64,000 nucleotides of DNA from Sphaerosporella brunnea (Eukaryota; Ascomycota; Pezizomycetes; Pezizales; Pyronemataceae), in contig VXIS01000049.1 of the NCBI GenBank assembly GCA_008704415.1, positions 124,001-188,000 on the forward strand, written 5' to 3'. The notes under the pieces were generated by a model. That model worked only from the letters and a program-made list of their open reading frames with translations, was not told the origin of the DNA and ran no database searches. Positions 52,271-62,661 of this stretch are shown here, piece by piece. Position numbers and translations under genes: made by a program. Position 1 is the first letter of the stretch, and every line of letters starts with the position of its first letter.

Positions 52271-53308
52271 ACTGCATATCTCGGCTCTCCCCGTTTCCGA
52301 GTATGAACGGGTCCCAAACCCAAATTCCTCCTAAGCCTGCCCAGTCACCAAAACCCTATGTCCTCAAGAAACGTCGCATGCCTGACGGATCCGAACAGTT
52401 TTTGTCAATCCTTTATGATATATGGTCATACTCTAGTCGCTTCATTCCGTGTCGAGTCCAAGATGTCGGATTGGTTCCCAGATTGCTCCAACCCATCGTG
52501 TCATCATCGCTCAGAACCTCACTTTCATCACAGAAACCACTGTCTGCATCATCCGTAGTGGTGTACTACGTCCGGTTACCCCACAGCACTTCGTAACGAG
52601 TTGGTTCACTGTCGTCGTCAAAATCGATTGGCAAAGGCGTACTACGGCCGTCCTGGTATCGGCCATGCTCTCTGGTAATGCCATTATATACTGTCTCGGA
52701 GGTCGTTCTCTCTTCGGCGACAGCATCTTCGAAAACAGCTCTCCTATCGGTGAAACGAACTCTGTCTTCGCCGTCACAGCTTTCTCTTTAGCGAGCGCAA
52801 CTGTCTCTTCGGTGTAATCGACTCCCTGTATCCCCAGTTCGGCTTCAAGAGCGATATCCTTATTAGTATGCGTCGCAAGTTGGTAATAGTTTTCCACCTT
52901 CGGCTTTTTGATCATCGCTTTTTCTGGTCCGAAGGCCGTGTTCGCCGGCTCCCTCTGCAACTCGTAGCCATCACCCGGCTGCTTTCTCTGGCTGTCGTAT
53001 CGAGCTTTTGTTCGGCGAAAGCAGTTCTCTCTTGCTGTCACCCTTTGGCAAAACGAGCGCTCTTGTCGGCGGAACCAGCTTTGTCTTCGGAAAAAGCATC
53101 TTTCGTCGGAGCTTTCTTGTCGGCAGAGCTAGTTCTCTCCTCCTCTCTCCCTCCGGCGCAAGCTGTCTTTTCCGCGAACGTAGCTTTATCCAGCTCTCTG
53201 CGCCTCTCGCATGTGGCTCTCTTTTCTGCCTCCTGTAGCCAGCGCTCGCTTTCGCCGAAACTGCTTTGTCCTGCTTTCTTTCTCCGGCGAAACGAGCTTT
53301 CCTAGCCA
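52271..53308 (-). other. Degraded, charge-rich minus-strand frames
   Basis: Frames 52511-53041 and 52971-53312 overlap on the minus strand; a third frame reads ESERWLQEAEKRATCERRRE and DKKAPTKDAFSEDKAGSADK. The sequence is repetitive (GCTTTCTT/GGCGAAA words). Probably the decayed continuation of the gag-like remnant next door. Confidence 0.3.
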
Positions 53309-53740
53309 TCATTGCAGCGAAAGCTGTTCAAGTTTCGCATATCGAACGTCAGAAGGCCAGAACTTTCCTTCACTGAGTTCGCAGAGAGCGTCGTAGGCAT
53401 CGCCAGCCGTGGTTTCTTGATAACCGGCATTGGGATGTGGGGATAAGCAGCGCGTTGCCGTGACTTCAGGCGTTTCGACCTTCTGATCGGACTCACGGTG
53501 CTTCTTTCGGTTTGCACGGTTTCGTTCCATGTGGGCCATCATGCCGCACTACCAGCAACGCAGTCCTTCTCCGTTTCCACCCTTGGCATACATCGCCGCA
53601 TCCGTTGCTGCTGCTTGCACATTGCTGCAGTAGCCATCACGTTGCTGTGGTATCCAGCGATACTGCTGTAATCCATTCGCTTCGTTTCCAGCAGTGCAGG
53701 GAGTCCTGCCATGAGATTTCGCTTTGCGGCCTGTTTGCAT
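53309..53740 (-). pseudogene. Retrotransposon gag-like remnant with decayed zinc knuckle
   Basis: One minus-strand frame reads GLRCW, TAG, CGMMAHMERNRANRKKH. Restoring neither change, the spacing C-x2-C-x4-H-x4-(R for C) is that of a CCHC zinc knuckle with an internal stop and a lost last Cys. The segment upstream is Gln/Arg-rich (QQYRWIPQQRDGY). This suggests an old LTR-retrotransposon Gag. No LTR or pol was found next to it. Confidence 0.4.
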
Positions 53741-56130
53741 GCCTCAGCGAGAGGTTTCCCACAGGGCTTCCGCTGCGTCCAAGGCTTCATCGTCTTCATA
53801 TTCGAACTCGCTTTTCCGGACGCTCCTCGTCCAGATCCGTCCTCTGGCGGCGGTCTGGCCGACGTCCGCAAGCGACTCCTTGCGTGCCAGCTGTGCGCAC
53901 CCGCAGCTCCGGTTTCCCCGTGCAGCATATCCATACACCGGGACGACTGTTCCAGACCCGGGAGCCGTTGGACATGCGGGCGACACGTGCCGGGGGGGCA
54001 GGGCTAGGGTTAGGGTTGTCAGGCGGGTGGCCAGCGCAGGGCTGCGGGCAGGCGGGAGGCTCCGTCGTCCCGGCAGGCATCACCCGCAGGGCGTGCTTCC
54101 CGCGATGACTCAGCGCGCGTCTGCGGATGTCTCGAGACCGGCGTTACCCGTGCGAGGCGCAGTCGTGAGCACGCTCGCACGTCACCCTACCGTGTGGATC
54201 GAGCGAGAAGGGCGTCCCGCTGTTGAACGCTGGCGATGGCGGCACCGGCGATAGCTGAGGATGCAAATCGCGGCGGGCACAGCCATCGGTCATCTGGGCG
54301 TGTTTGGGCTTGGTCACCGCGATGTGGCCGTCGCTGTAAACGATACATACGTGAAGGTCGTCGGGTAGTCTTACACCGGCGGCGTTCGGAGACGTGAAGC
54401 GCGACGGCACCGCGCTTGCTGCCACGGTACCTACTCGGCACGCGTAGACGCCAAGCGCCGATGCAATTGAGCACTCACACAGCGAGGTCACTGCGAACCA
54501 CTACGTTTAACGATTGCGTGCCTCGATCTATTGCCGCATTCCCCCCAACAATGTAATCGCGCACCATGTCCACCTGTGCTGCTGGGCTGACCGTGTTGGA
54601 TGCGCGAGTCTGAGTGTGGCCACTTCCGACAGTTGGGTGAGCGACCGTCCTCGCGGGGCAACCCGACGACGCCGCAACACTCACTGAGTATCACTCAACC
54701 AACCCCACTGACTGGCACTCATGCACCCAGCGTTTGCGCGAGACGCCTTCCGCTTTATTGTGCGGAGACAAACCTCCCCTCTCCTTCGCGGGCCGCTTCT
54801 GCTTGCTGTTTCACGTTTCCATATCGATCAGGGGATCGCAGCCTGCTCGCCTACCGTAACCACCAACGAAATTCGTGTGTCCCCGGTTTCGACTGAGGAC
54901 ACGTGTGACTGATCCGAGTAGACTGCGCTGCGTCTTTGTATCGTCCCGTTCTATCCTGTCCCGCAGATTTTACCGCCAACGGCCATGTTCGCCGACCGGC
55001 CAACCGTCCGTCTTGCCGGGCAGGTGGCCAGTCAGCCCCAGCAGAGCAATTTCAGCATGCGCCGACAGACAGGTCCACGCGGGTCACCGGAGCGCAAAAA
55101 GTGATTTTCGCAAATTCCACTACCCGCACGCACGCGTTTCAAACAAAGCATCGCAACAGCAAGATGGTGGTGACCCGACCGAGTCGGAGTGGAAGAAATC
55201 GTCGCTTTTGACGTGTACTTTGGTGCGGCCAAAATTGGCAGTAATTCTCAGGCATCCTGTGCACTCCGCTCTCGTGCGATAGATAGGCGCTGGGTTTTGT
55301 TTGGAACGTGATGACGTGCCCTGAATGGCGTGCGCCCGGTGCGTTTCACGCGTTAGCTCGATGGCCGCATTTACCACCAGCGGTTGATGTGGCTATCCCG
55401 CGCGTCGTCGCCGCACCCGGCAAAACCTGCTCGCAAAGTCAGGAACGACAAATCAAACGCACAACGTGGCGCGCGCGTTGTGAGCCACCATCCGACTGCA
55501 GGCACCCGGTCTGGAGATCGAGCTCTCACCTGTCGCCTTCCACAGCCTACAGCCCTTCTGGATTTCGTGCGTTTGCTAACATGGCATGGCACTTGCTCTT
55601 GCCGTGCTTCCCAGCGGTCTTCGCGCGGATCTGGTATGGAAACAGAGGAACGTCGAACGACGCTGAACGGTCGCTTTTATACTCCGCACCCTCGGCACCT
55701 TCAGGTTGCGCCACGCTCCGCAGACCCCGTGCAGTCGCGTTCGGGCTAATCGCGAAGTGCAAATCGTGGCAATGCCCGCAGGGATATCTTCCGGCCCTTT
55801 TTGCGCGCGCGGATGACGGACAGTGAGTCCACGACTCCACGGTATGTCGGCATGTCATTCCGCTGCCATCGGTAGATTCCATGTCACCCGCGCGCGGTCC
55901 GGGATTGGGAGTGGCACAATCCAAGTGGACGCTGGTGTCTCCGTGTCGGACAACGAGACCTGGTCGCGCGGTGTGTTTGCTCCAGTGGTGGGTCAAGGCG
56001 TGCGCAGAGCGATGCAGAAGATCGGCGCGTGTTTCGATGAAGTGCGGCGGCGGGTGGGTGCAATCTCGTTCTCTACACATTCCGTAACAATTCACGCTAT
56101 CATCGACGTCAATCGTGTGAATCCACTCGC
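53741..56130. other. GC-rich stretch, no confident gene
   Basis: Overlapping open frames on both strands (for example plus 53724-54254, plus 55308-55826, minus 56473-55547) are Arg/Pro-rich and mutually overlapping. No motif recognised. Confidence 0.3.
54003..54016 (+). repeat. Short interstitial TTAGGG tract
   Basis: CTAGGGTTAGGGTT: two telomere-type units inside the window. Too short to imply a telomere. Confidence 0.5.
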
Positions 56131-56378
56131 TGTAGCCTTTCCGTGACCTTGCAAGACCAGCTATTCCAGAGATGCCAATAGACGCAGAACCTCTGGCGTA
56201 CCAAACTTGGAAAATACCAAGAGAAATGGTGGTCATAAGACGTACACAGTCCGCCTTGCGAAGGCTAGACGACTCCAAACGCCGTAGCCAAGAAAGGTAA
56301 ACAAATCCACAGAATACCGACATCATACCATCGGTTCTGAGACGCGGTTTTATACGTACCAAGCGCAATAATCTCACA
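56131..56378 (-). mobile_element. Solo LTR, shortened copy of the family at 58334
   Basis: On minus, TGTGAGATTATTGCGCTTGG ... GGCTACA. It shares ATGGTATGATGTC(A/G)GTATT and CTAGCCTTCGCAAGGC with the 468-bp LTR at 58334 but lacks about 220 bp. Flanks GTCGC and CTCGC (56379-56383, 56126-56130) match at four of five bases. Confidence 0.7.
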
Positions 56379-56503
56379 GTCGCTCTACATTGCGCGGGCA
56401 GTAATCCTTTGCTCTGACGCAATCCATTTTGTGTCCGCGGTGTCATTCGCTTTTTTTCCCTGTTTATCATCAAGCAGGATGAGAACCGCGCCTCAACAAG
56501 CGC

Positions 56504-57547
56504 TCAGAAGGCTGGTGTCCGCGTGGTCAAAATTATCCCCTGGGTTCCCAGCCTGTTGCAGCGGTCCAATTCTTCTTGCGTGCACTCGTATTGCTCCTCG
56601 ATCAGGTGGTACGTGATTAATGACACCTGGGTCTGCAACGTCGAAATTCGTTCATCCTGGGCAGCAAATTGTTCCCTGACCTCCTCAAATTGTTCCCTGA
56701 CCTCCTCTTTGAAGGACCTCAACTCCTGTTTGACCGACTCAAACGCATCCAGGATCCGCGCTTCCATATCGCTTGGCTTTTTGGCAGTTCTGTTCGTATA
56801 TCGTACTCGAGACTTGGCACCCGCCTTTTCCGTCGGTGGCGGCTTGGAGACCGTCTTTCTTGCTGCTGTCCGGGACCTTCCACGCCTAGTTGCCGTCTGC
56901 TACTCATCCTTTCTCCCAAGAGGTGACCCCTTCTGATCACTTTCGGTCTCAGCCTCGGCTCCCTCCTTCAACGTAGAGCCATCCTTCAACGTTGAGCCAT
57001 CCTTCTTCCGCCGAGGGTCTTCCTTCTTGAGTGGTGTTGTGTTGAGCAAGACACTCTTGCAGCACGCCGGGAGACAATCCTCGTTCTCCATCCAGGTAGC
57101 GGTAGCGAGGTCAAACGCGTGACGAATGTTTCCATCCATCCACTCGTCCGGCAGGAAGCATTCCTCGTCATCGCAATCCTGGGCGTCATGTTCAAAGATA
57201 TAATAAACCCCCGCGTCGACTACATCCTGACACTCGGGGCGGAACAACCAAACCTCACCGTCCACCACGACCGCAAGGACAACATCGCGATCGGGATCGT
57301 CCTCCGGCTCGGGTATCTCGAACGACAAGGAGAGCATTTGAAAAAGCAGCTTGAACGTGACGCGGAACGAACCTTCCGAGTGTTGGTGGAACCCGGTTGT
57401 TGCGTATTCACCAGGCCCGAATGCCTTGATCACTATGTTTTGCAGCGTCCGGAAGTGCGTGTACTTGGGGTATTTGGCGTTGCGGAAGACCCCGGCGGTT
57501 TGCGCTGGGGCGCTCTCAGCAGGCGCTTTGGGGCGTGGCCTCGGCAT
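56504..57547 (-). CDS. Hypothetical two-exon protein with coiled-coil C-terminus (322 aa)
   Basis: Exon 1 is 57547-56941, starting MPRPRPKAPAESAPA. It contains a folded-looking domain (FRVTFKLLFQMLSLSFEIPE, DVVLAVVVDGEVWLFRPECQ, acidic DDEECFLPDEW) and DGSTLK repeats. A 75-nt intron (56940-56866, GTGATC..ACAG) leads to exon 2 (56865-56504): a basic linker, then a coiled coil (ESVKQELRSFKEEVREQFEE, IEEQYECTQEELDRC) to TGA 56504. The intron phases fit (607 + 362 nt). Without splicing, exon 1 ends after RKDE at 56900. An A/T-rich CATAAATAAAACC lies about 110 bp upstream. Function and family unknown; one of the best host-gene candidates here. Confidence 0.6.
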
Positions 57548-58187
57548 GGCAGTTGATGGTTTTGAAGTCGCGTGTGTGTTCTGGTAGTGGCGAGGATGAG
57601 GGTGGTTGTGATAGTGAGGTAGAAAGGTGAGGTGCCTAGGTGAGAGGGTAGTCTTGAGGTTTTATTTATGGTTCGTTGGGATCGTTCAGGGTTTGTCGAC
57701 TTGTGTATTTTAGGGCTTGCCGAGAGCACTAACACTGGAGCATCGCACTCCAGTGTGTGATGACAAATCAACGCCGCGAGAGAAAACTCCCTGATATACG
57801 AGTGCAGAAGCAACCTTGGGCCCGCGACCTACACGGCGTGGTAGTTTGCAACACAGAGTATGGTGTGCCGGCAGCTAAAAGAAACTGCTGGCACCTTTGC
57901 ACGTCTCCCGTTCGGCACAGCATGATTGGAGCCCCCCAACCGTCCCCCACCACTCCGGGTGAACTCCCGACCGCACCTGTCACTCTTGTTTTGCCTTCGC
58001 GACCCACCGACTCTGAGACCAGATTGCGGGGGCGTCCCCCGGAGAAACCAAGATATACAGGCCTCTAACATTGATTCTAGGAGCGTCACCGCTACTTCCT
58101 GGTCCTTCCCGCGGAAACCCACGGATATGCCAGGCGCGGAAAGGAAACATTTGTTCGCACCTTCGAACCTCGCAACCTCGCGGGTGG
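57548..58187. other. Upstream DNA of the two-exon gene, otherwise nothing
   Basis: Contains the TATA-like CATAAATAAAACC (minus, about 57657-57670). Frames at 57757-58068 and on the minus strand are unrecognised. Confidence 0.35.
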
Positions 58188-59135
58188 GATGATTAGGGTG
58201 GAGATGGACGACCACAATCAAAGCCGTCATCCACGCGTCGGAAATCAGAGAAAAACAAGCATCAAGCACCCAAAGCAGATGCGCTTTACAATCCAGTGCT
58301 TTCCGCTCTCACTGTTCCCGCCCTTGCGTGCTGTGTAAGATTATTACACTTGCTATGGTTTCTTTCTTACGTATTTCCTTACTAAAGATTTAAAACTACG
58401 TCACAGTAACAATGGTATGATGTCAGTATTGTATGAGTTTCTTTACCTTTCTTTTACTACGTCATTTGGAATCTTCTAGCCTTCGCAAGGCAGACTTTGT
58501 AGGTCTTATGACCATTCTTTCGTTGTTTACGAATTTACCACCAAGCTGTTATGACATCATCTATTTGGCATCGTTGGCTATAAATGCTACGATCTTTTCC
58601 TACATTCACTCTCTTCTCTTCTCTCGATACGGCCTTTCGAGCAGCCCCGATTGTATCGACTATCATTCAATAAATACTGAGTTGATCAGTAACCTGTTTT
58701 CAAGTATCCTCTTGGTATTTATCAAGTCTGATACACAAAAGGTTCTGAGTTTGTTTGCATCTGTGAAATCGCGGATCTTATAAGCTCACGACAAGGTTAC
58801 ATGCTGGCTTTCAAAAATCGCCTCTATGGACTGTGGAAAGCTTGGACCAGCGAAAACAAGCATTGCTCCGCTATAGCGAGCTGCCAATACCTTGAGGGTT
58901 ATCATGTCTGCACAGAGAGCTCAGACCCGAGTCCTCTTTCGTCATGACTTTCAGCAAATACGCACCAAATCCACAATGCCTGAGCCAGCTGCCCCCAAAC
59001 TCGTATCCTACACCACAGCAGCAGTGATCAACAGCAATGGGCAGACCGAGCAAAGGAACCCTACGTCTACGACAAGCTGGTGCCATTGGCGGCGCCTGAA
59101 AGCGCAGGCGTCTCAACCATGGTGAATCTCTCGGC
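58188..59135 (+). repeat. Dispersed repeat R, copy 2 (interrupted by solo LTR)
   Basis: Matches 4015-4430. The LTR at 58334-58801 sits in it; the remainder resumes at GCTTTCAAAAATCGCC. About 60 bp around 58900-58960 are extra relative to copy 1. Confidence 0.6.
58334..58801 (+). mobile_element. Solo LTR (468 bp) with TGCTG duplication
   Basis: TGTAAGATTATTACACTTG ... CAAGGTTACA, flanked by TGCTG at 58329-58333 and 58802-58806. The empty site is visible in repeat R copy 1 (TTGCGTGCTGCCTTTC). The LTR contains an open frame (58433-58783) that I regard as fortuitous. Confidence 0.88.
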
Positions 59136-59190
59136 GAACCCTAGTTTCAAGAAATCCTACTTGACGAACCTCACTTGCAACCGACATTGC

Positions 59191-59398
59191 TGTTGGAAAC
59201 TGGCTTTCTAGGCATTGATAAGGACGAGTGAGAAGGAGCGATAGGACGAGTCAGAAACTGAGTGATGTCAAGTGAGGCTCGGATGGGTATATAAACGCAC
59301 TTAGATTGGCCTGTTAGATAGAAACAATTCCTTTTCCCACCACCATCCTTCACCACAACTTCGGCTACGCTCGACACCTACACACCTACACGTTCACA
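59191..59398 (+). mobile_element. LTR related to the solo LTR at 3526
   Basis: TGTTGGAAACTGGCTTTCTAG ... CGTTCACA with TATATAAA at 59288-59295. No clear duplication flanks it, so its right edge is approximate. It may serve as promoter for the small reading frame that starts 82 bp later. Confidence 0.65.
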
Positions 59399-59479
59399 AC
59401 CTTCCCCACCTTCGCTTGCTGCAATAACGAAGCTTCCTTCCAACGCAACTCACAAAACTCACCGCCGAATCCAATCAAC

Positions 59480-59815
59480 CATGTCTGACAAGCACTGCTA
59501 CATCTGTGGACACTTTGGCCACGAGTGCAATTTCATGCGCCACATGCGCCAAGTGAGCTGAACGCGATCGATCTCGGCGAGGTTGTGCGCTGACAAACGA
59601 ACAGGTTCACCACAGGTACCAGTGCCTCCAGCACATGGACTACGTCAAGGCGGTTCACTACGTCACGAAAAGCACCGGTCTCCTCGAGTGCGGCTGCTAC
59701 CACCGGTTGAGGATCGGTTCCAGCTCCACCGATTGGTGGAGGACTTTGATGCAGGCGAGAGCTTCGTTGGCGACGTGCACGTAGCTGCTGCCCGCGGGGC
59801 TGGTATGGGATAAGC
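59480..59815 (+). CDS. Small Cys/His-rich reading frame downstream of an LTR
   Basis: Exon 1 from ATG 59480 (MSDKHCYICGHFGHECNFMR) ends at 59551. A 52-nt intron (GTGAGC..ACAG) could lead to exon 2 (VHHRYQCLQHMDYVKAVHYV, ECGCYH) ending about 59770, or in another frame to 59811 (VEDFDAGESFVGDVHVAA). The CxxC...H...C start resembles a zinc knuckle, but the last Cys spacing is not standard. Possibly a retroelement-derived or host gene driven from the LTR. Low certainty about exon 2. Confidence 0.35.
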
Positions 59816-59999
59816 TGGAATAGAACAGTCGGACCGTTTCTTTTCCAATGTAATGTCGATCACATACTGTACAAAAATTGAAGATGTTGTCCTCTTGAAA
59901 GCTGTGGGGACCTACTAGAGCGGAATGTGAGCGGTACGTGTTCTGCGCAAAACCTGAATCGGGAGGTTTTTGGCGAAGGCGGTGGATTGGGGTGGGAAC

Positions 60000-60199
60000 T
60001 GTTGAACAACGACGAGGTTGAGAGAGGAGATGATGCTTTTCTTGCTCGCCAGAGTGCGAGCGTCGGATCTTTATATACAGCGCCGCGTGGGCAAAACAAC
60101 AAGAGAAAGGACAACTATCAAAATACGGAAAACGGACAACGGAGTCAAGACTAAGAAATCTAGACCCACGGTTTCCACCCGAAAATCTTTTTTCCAACA
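60000..60199 (-). mobile_element. 3' LTR of a second copia lineage
   Basis: Minus-strand 200 bp from TGTTGGAAAAAAGATTTTCGG to GTTGTTCAACA, with TATATAAAG at 60077-60069. It is preceded on minus by a G7 polypurine tract (60206-60200) and the RNase H tail. No partner 5' LTR in the window. Confidence 0.75.
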
Positions 60200-60273
60200 C
60201 CCCCCCGTTGCCCATGCGGTCGCAAATCAGAAAGAAAGAAAGAACAAAACAGCGGGAGGTTTAAACCAAGCGC

Positions 60274-60510
60274 AAACTAAACGAGACCAATCTCCTGAAC
60301 AAGCTTCTCGTGCTTCACATTTCCCAATGCCTTTGTAAGACCGTCCGCCAGCATCTTGTCCGAGGGTATGTGTTTTATCATAAGTCTCTCAGTAGCGACA
60401 GCCTGATGCATGCTATAAAACCGAAGGCGAAGGTGCCGACTATCTCCCTTGAAATTTCCAGTGGTAAGGACCGTCACGCAGACTAAATTATCGTTGACAA
60501 GGCGGATCCC
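60274..60510 (-). pseudogene. copia RNase H C-terminal tail
   Basis: Minus: SRHLRLRFYSMHQAVATERL, KHIPSDKMLADGLTKALGNV, HEKLVQEIGLV, stop. This is the standard end of copia RNase H (KxHIPSxxMxADxLTKAL). The rest of pol is missing and upstream sequence is repeat R-like. It is a different lineage from the complete element at 41003. Confidence 0.8.
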
Positions 60511-60514
60511 TCAG

Positions 60515-60690
60515 CGGTGATGGCGGTTCTCTCGCCGGCAACGGTAAATCTCTCGGCGATGCCTGACTTTAAAGGTCAGCGGAGTCGAATTGAGGAGATT
60601 TTTGAGGATGCGTGACACCGAGTAATGTTCTATCCTAAATTCCACTGCGAACCTAACTGGATCAAATATTACTGGCGCATGCAAGCACTA
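60515..60690 (+). repeat. Fragment of repeat R
   Basis: CTCTCGGCGATG, GGCGGT and ATTACTGGCGCATGCAAGCAC match 4430-4480. Confidence 0.5.
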
Positions 60691-61199
60691 TGCCCGGAAG
60701 AACTGCAACTACACTCTGCCCGGTATTTAACCCTTCACCAGTAATGCAACAGTAGCTGACAGCCATCAGGTCTTATGGAAGCGGTCCCTGAAGCTTTGGA
60801 GTCTGTGAAGCCATCGCTCATTTTCAAGTAGTGGCGACGAACTCAGCGGATTATCCAGGCATATAGGGAAGGAGCCACCTTTGGAGACGAGGAGTACACA
60901 GCGCGGCTGTATATCAGTCACCGGCGGGTCTCACAGCGAGAGCCAGGCGCAGATGGGCGATAAATCGATTATTGGGGTCACGGTCTACCTGGCCTCAGCC
61001 TTCGCTCTGAACTTTGGTCCCCACCACTTCGTACCCTTTGACCACCATCTACCCCGTGTCGGCTGCTTACTTTCCGACGAAAACATCCGTGCGACAACTA
61101 GGTGTATAGCTGCCTGCACCATAGGTTCTCCATGGGCTGGGATGCGGGCAAGAAATGACGTCCCTAGGATGCTGAAACCAATAGGTATCTCCTCCGGGC
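60691..61199. other. No gene seen
   Basis: A minus frame 61275-60985 (96 codons) extends into the inverted repeat; unrecognised. Confidence 0.3.
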
Positions 61200-62035
61200 T
61201 GACTACGGTCTTCCTCACGCCCCGGTGATACATCCTAACCAATGCGTTCGGTGCAATTCTCAAGGTGTTGAGCATTGTGTTAGCAGCAGTTCATCGTGGA
61301 TCGGAACAAGGGCAGTGACTTCTCCGTCGCGGATCGCGCTATGCTCACACCGCCCCAGCTGCCGCCGTTGGGTTGCGCAACGAGCTGCAACATTCTCGCA
61401 GCGACGCCCGGCCGGATGTTACGATTACGACCCAACATGTTGATACTCATCGTGGACGCGCTGCGATATCAGGACCGTTCTAGTTTCCACATCATCTATG
61501 CTTCCACAATGATTTGTCATTGTTGGTGGCAATGTTCCCAAAACCTAAAAACATGATATATGGGGGGTGGAAGATACATGTGGTTGATATCTGTCCAGCC
61601 ACACGCGACCGTACATTGATTCCGTTGGAGCTGTGATCCCCGGCGTTGGCGGACTGCGGCGAGCGTAGTGGCTTTAATGCAGCTGTAATTCCGGGACCTG
61701 GAATGAGTTCTATGTGTGCACGGAGAACTAACCGTACAAGAAAATGTCGAGGCTGGTACGGAAGACTGCAGGGGCAACTAATTAGCAGCAACGAAAAATA
61801 GGGTTGGAAGACCCGGCAAAGAGAAACGCAGATGACGGAGGATACGTCAGCGGTGATCGTTTCTGGCGAGCGCGCTCGTCAGGAAACTGCACATATGGAT
61901 CCTTAAACAATCTGGGTATCACGCATTTTGACCCGTCCCCGCGTTCAAACCCTACGTGCGCCGATATTTTACAAATTCTCCAGCGTGTTCCATTCGAACC
62001 GTAACTGTTTCCTTGTGGGTTGGATTCATTACAGA
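61200..62035 (+). repeat. Long inverted repeat, right arm
   Basis: Reverse-complement partner of 6668-7482. It keeps the equivalent 86-codon frame (61296-61556 plus) and ends in a tandem GATTA tract (about 62034-62060) absent from the left arm. Confidence 0.8.
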
Positions 62036-62062
62036 TTAGATTAGATTAGATTGGATTGGATC
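62034..62062 (+). repeat. Tandem GATTA/GATTG microsatellite
   Basis: AGATTAGATTAGATTAGATT followed by GGATTGGAT, at the edge of the inverted repeat. Confidence 0.7.
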
Positions 62063-62240
62063 GGATGACGTTCACAGCGTCTGGCTTCAATGGGGTGCGA
62101 CGAGGCCACGTCCGTGCTGCGGCGTCTGCAACAACAGTTTCCATCACAGCATGCAAATGGGCAAAAATAAATGGCTATATTAAGGCTGTCGCGACCAGCA
62201 ACTCCACTCCCAACGCTTGGTCTGGAACATCCCATCATAA

Positions 62241-62661
62241 TTAATGTGATTGTATTGGGCCTCGGTAGGTGAAGCTCCGCCGTACACCGCCTCCAACCAT
62301 CGATTGGTGTCTACAGCCGCCCTGGCCTATATCTACAAAATACACCGGTTGAGACGCCTCACCTACCTCAGGAGGGTACTGGCTGCACCCGTTGCTTGGT
62401 TTCTTTTTGTGACGAAGTTGGACATTCCCTCCATCCCCGCCGGAATATTGGCACAGCAAGAAAAAATGCCATTCTGGGAGCATGATAACTGATGACTCAA
62501 ATGCTGAAGTCGGGTCTATGCGGCCTAGGGCTTTGGACACAAGATCGAGGGTGGTATTAAGGATTTGAGGCGGAAACACGTCTGTTTCAATCTGGTGTCG
62601 GATGGTCGTTTCGTAATCGAGCTCACTAGCGTTGAAGTGCGTGAATAATAAATACTACATG
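62241..62661 (-). CDS. Unrecognised reading frame or exon
   Basis: Minus frame open from 62661: THFNASELDYETTIRHQIET, DVFPPQILNTTLDLVSKALG, then to SQYPPE followed by GTAGGTGAGG, a possible splice donor near 62360. No ATG; preceded by a TAG. Natural composition but no family recognised. A plus-strand frame (62250-62492) overlaps and is also plausible. Confidence 0.3.

Noticed and set aside
58433..58783. 116-codon frame inside the 468-bp LTR
   Set aside because: It lies wholly within an LTR bounded by target duplications; the equivalent part in the 56131 copy is not conserved as a protein.
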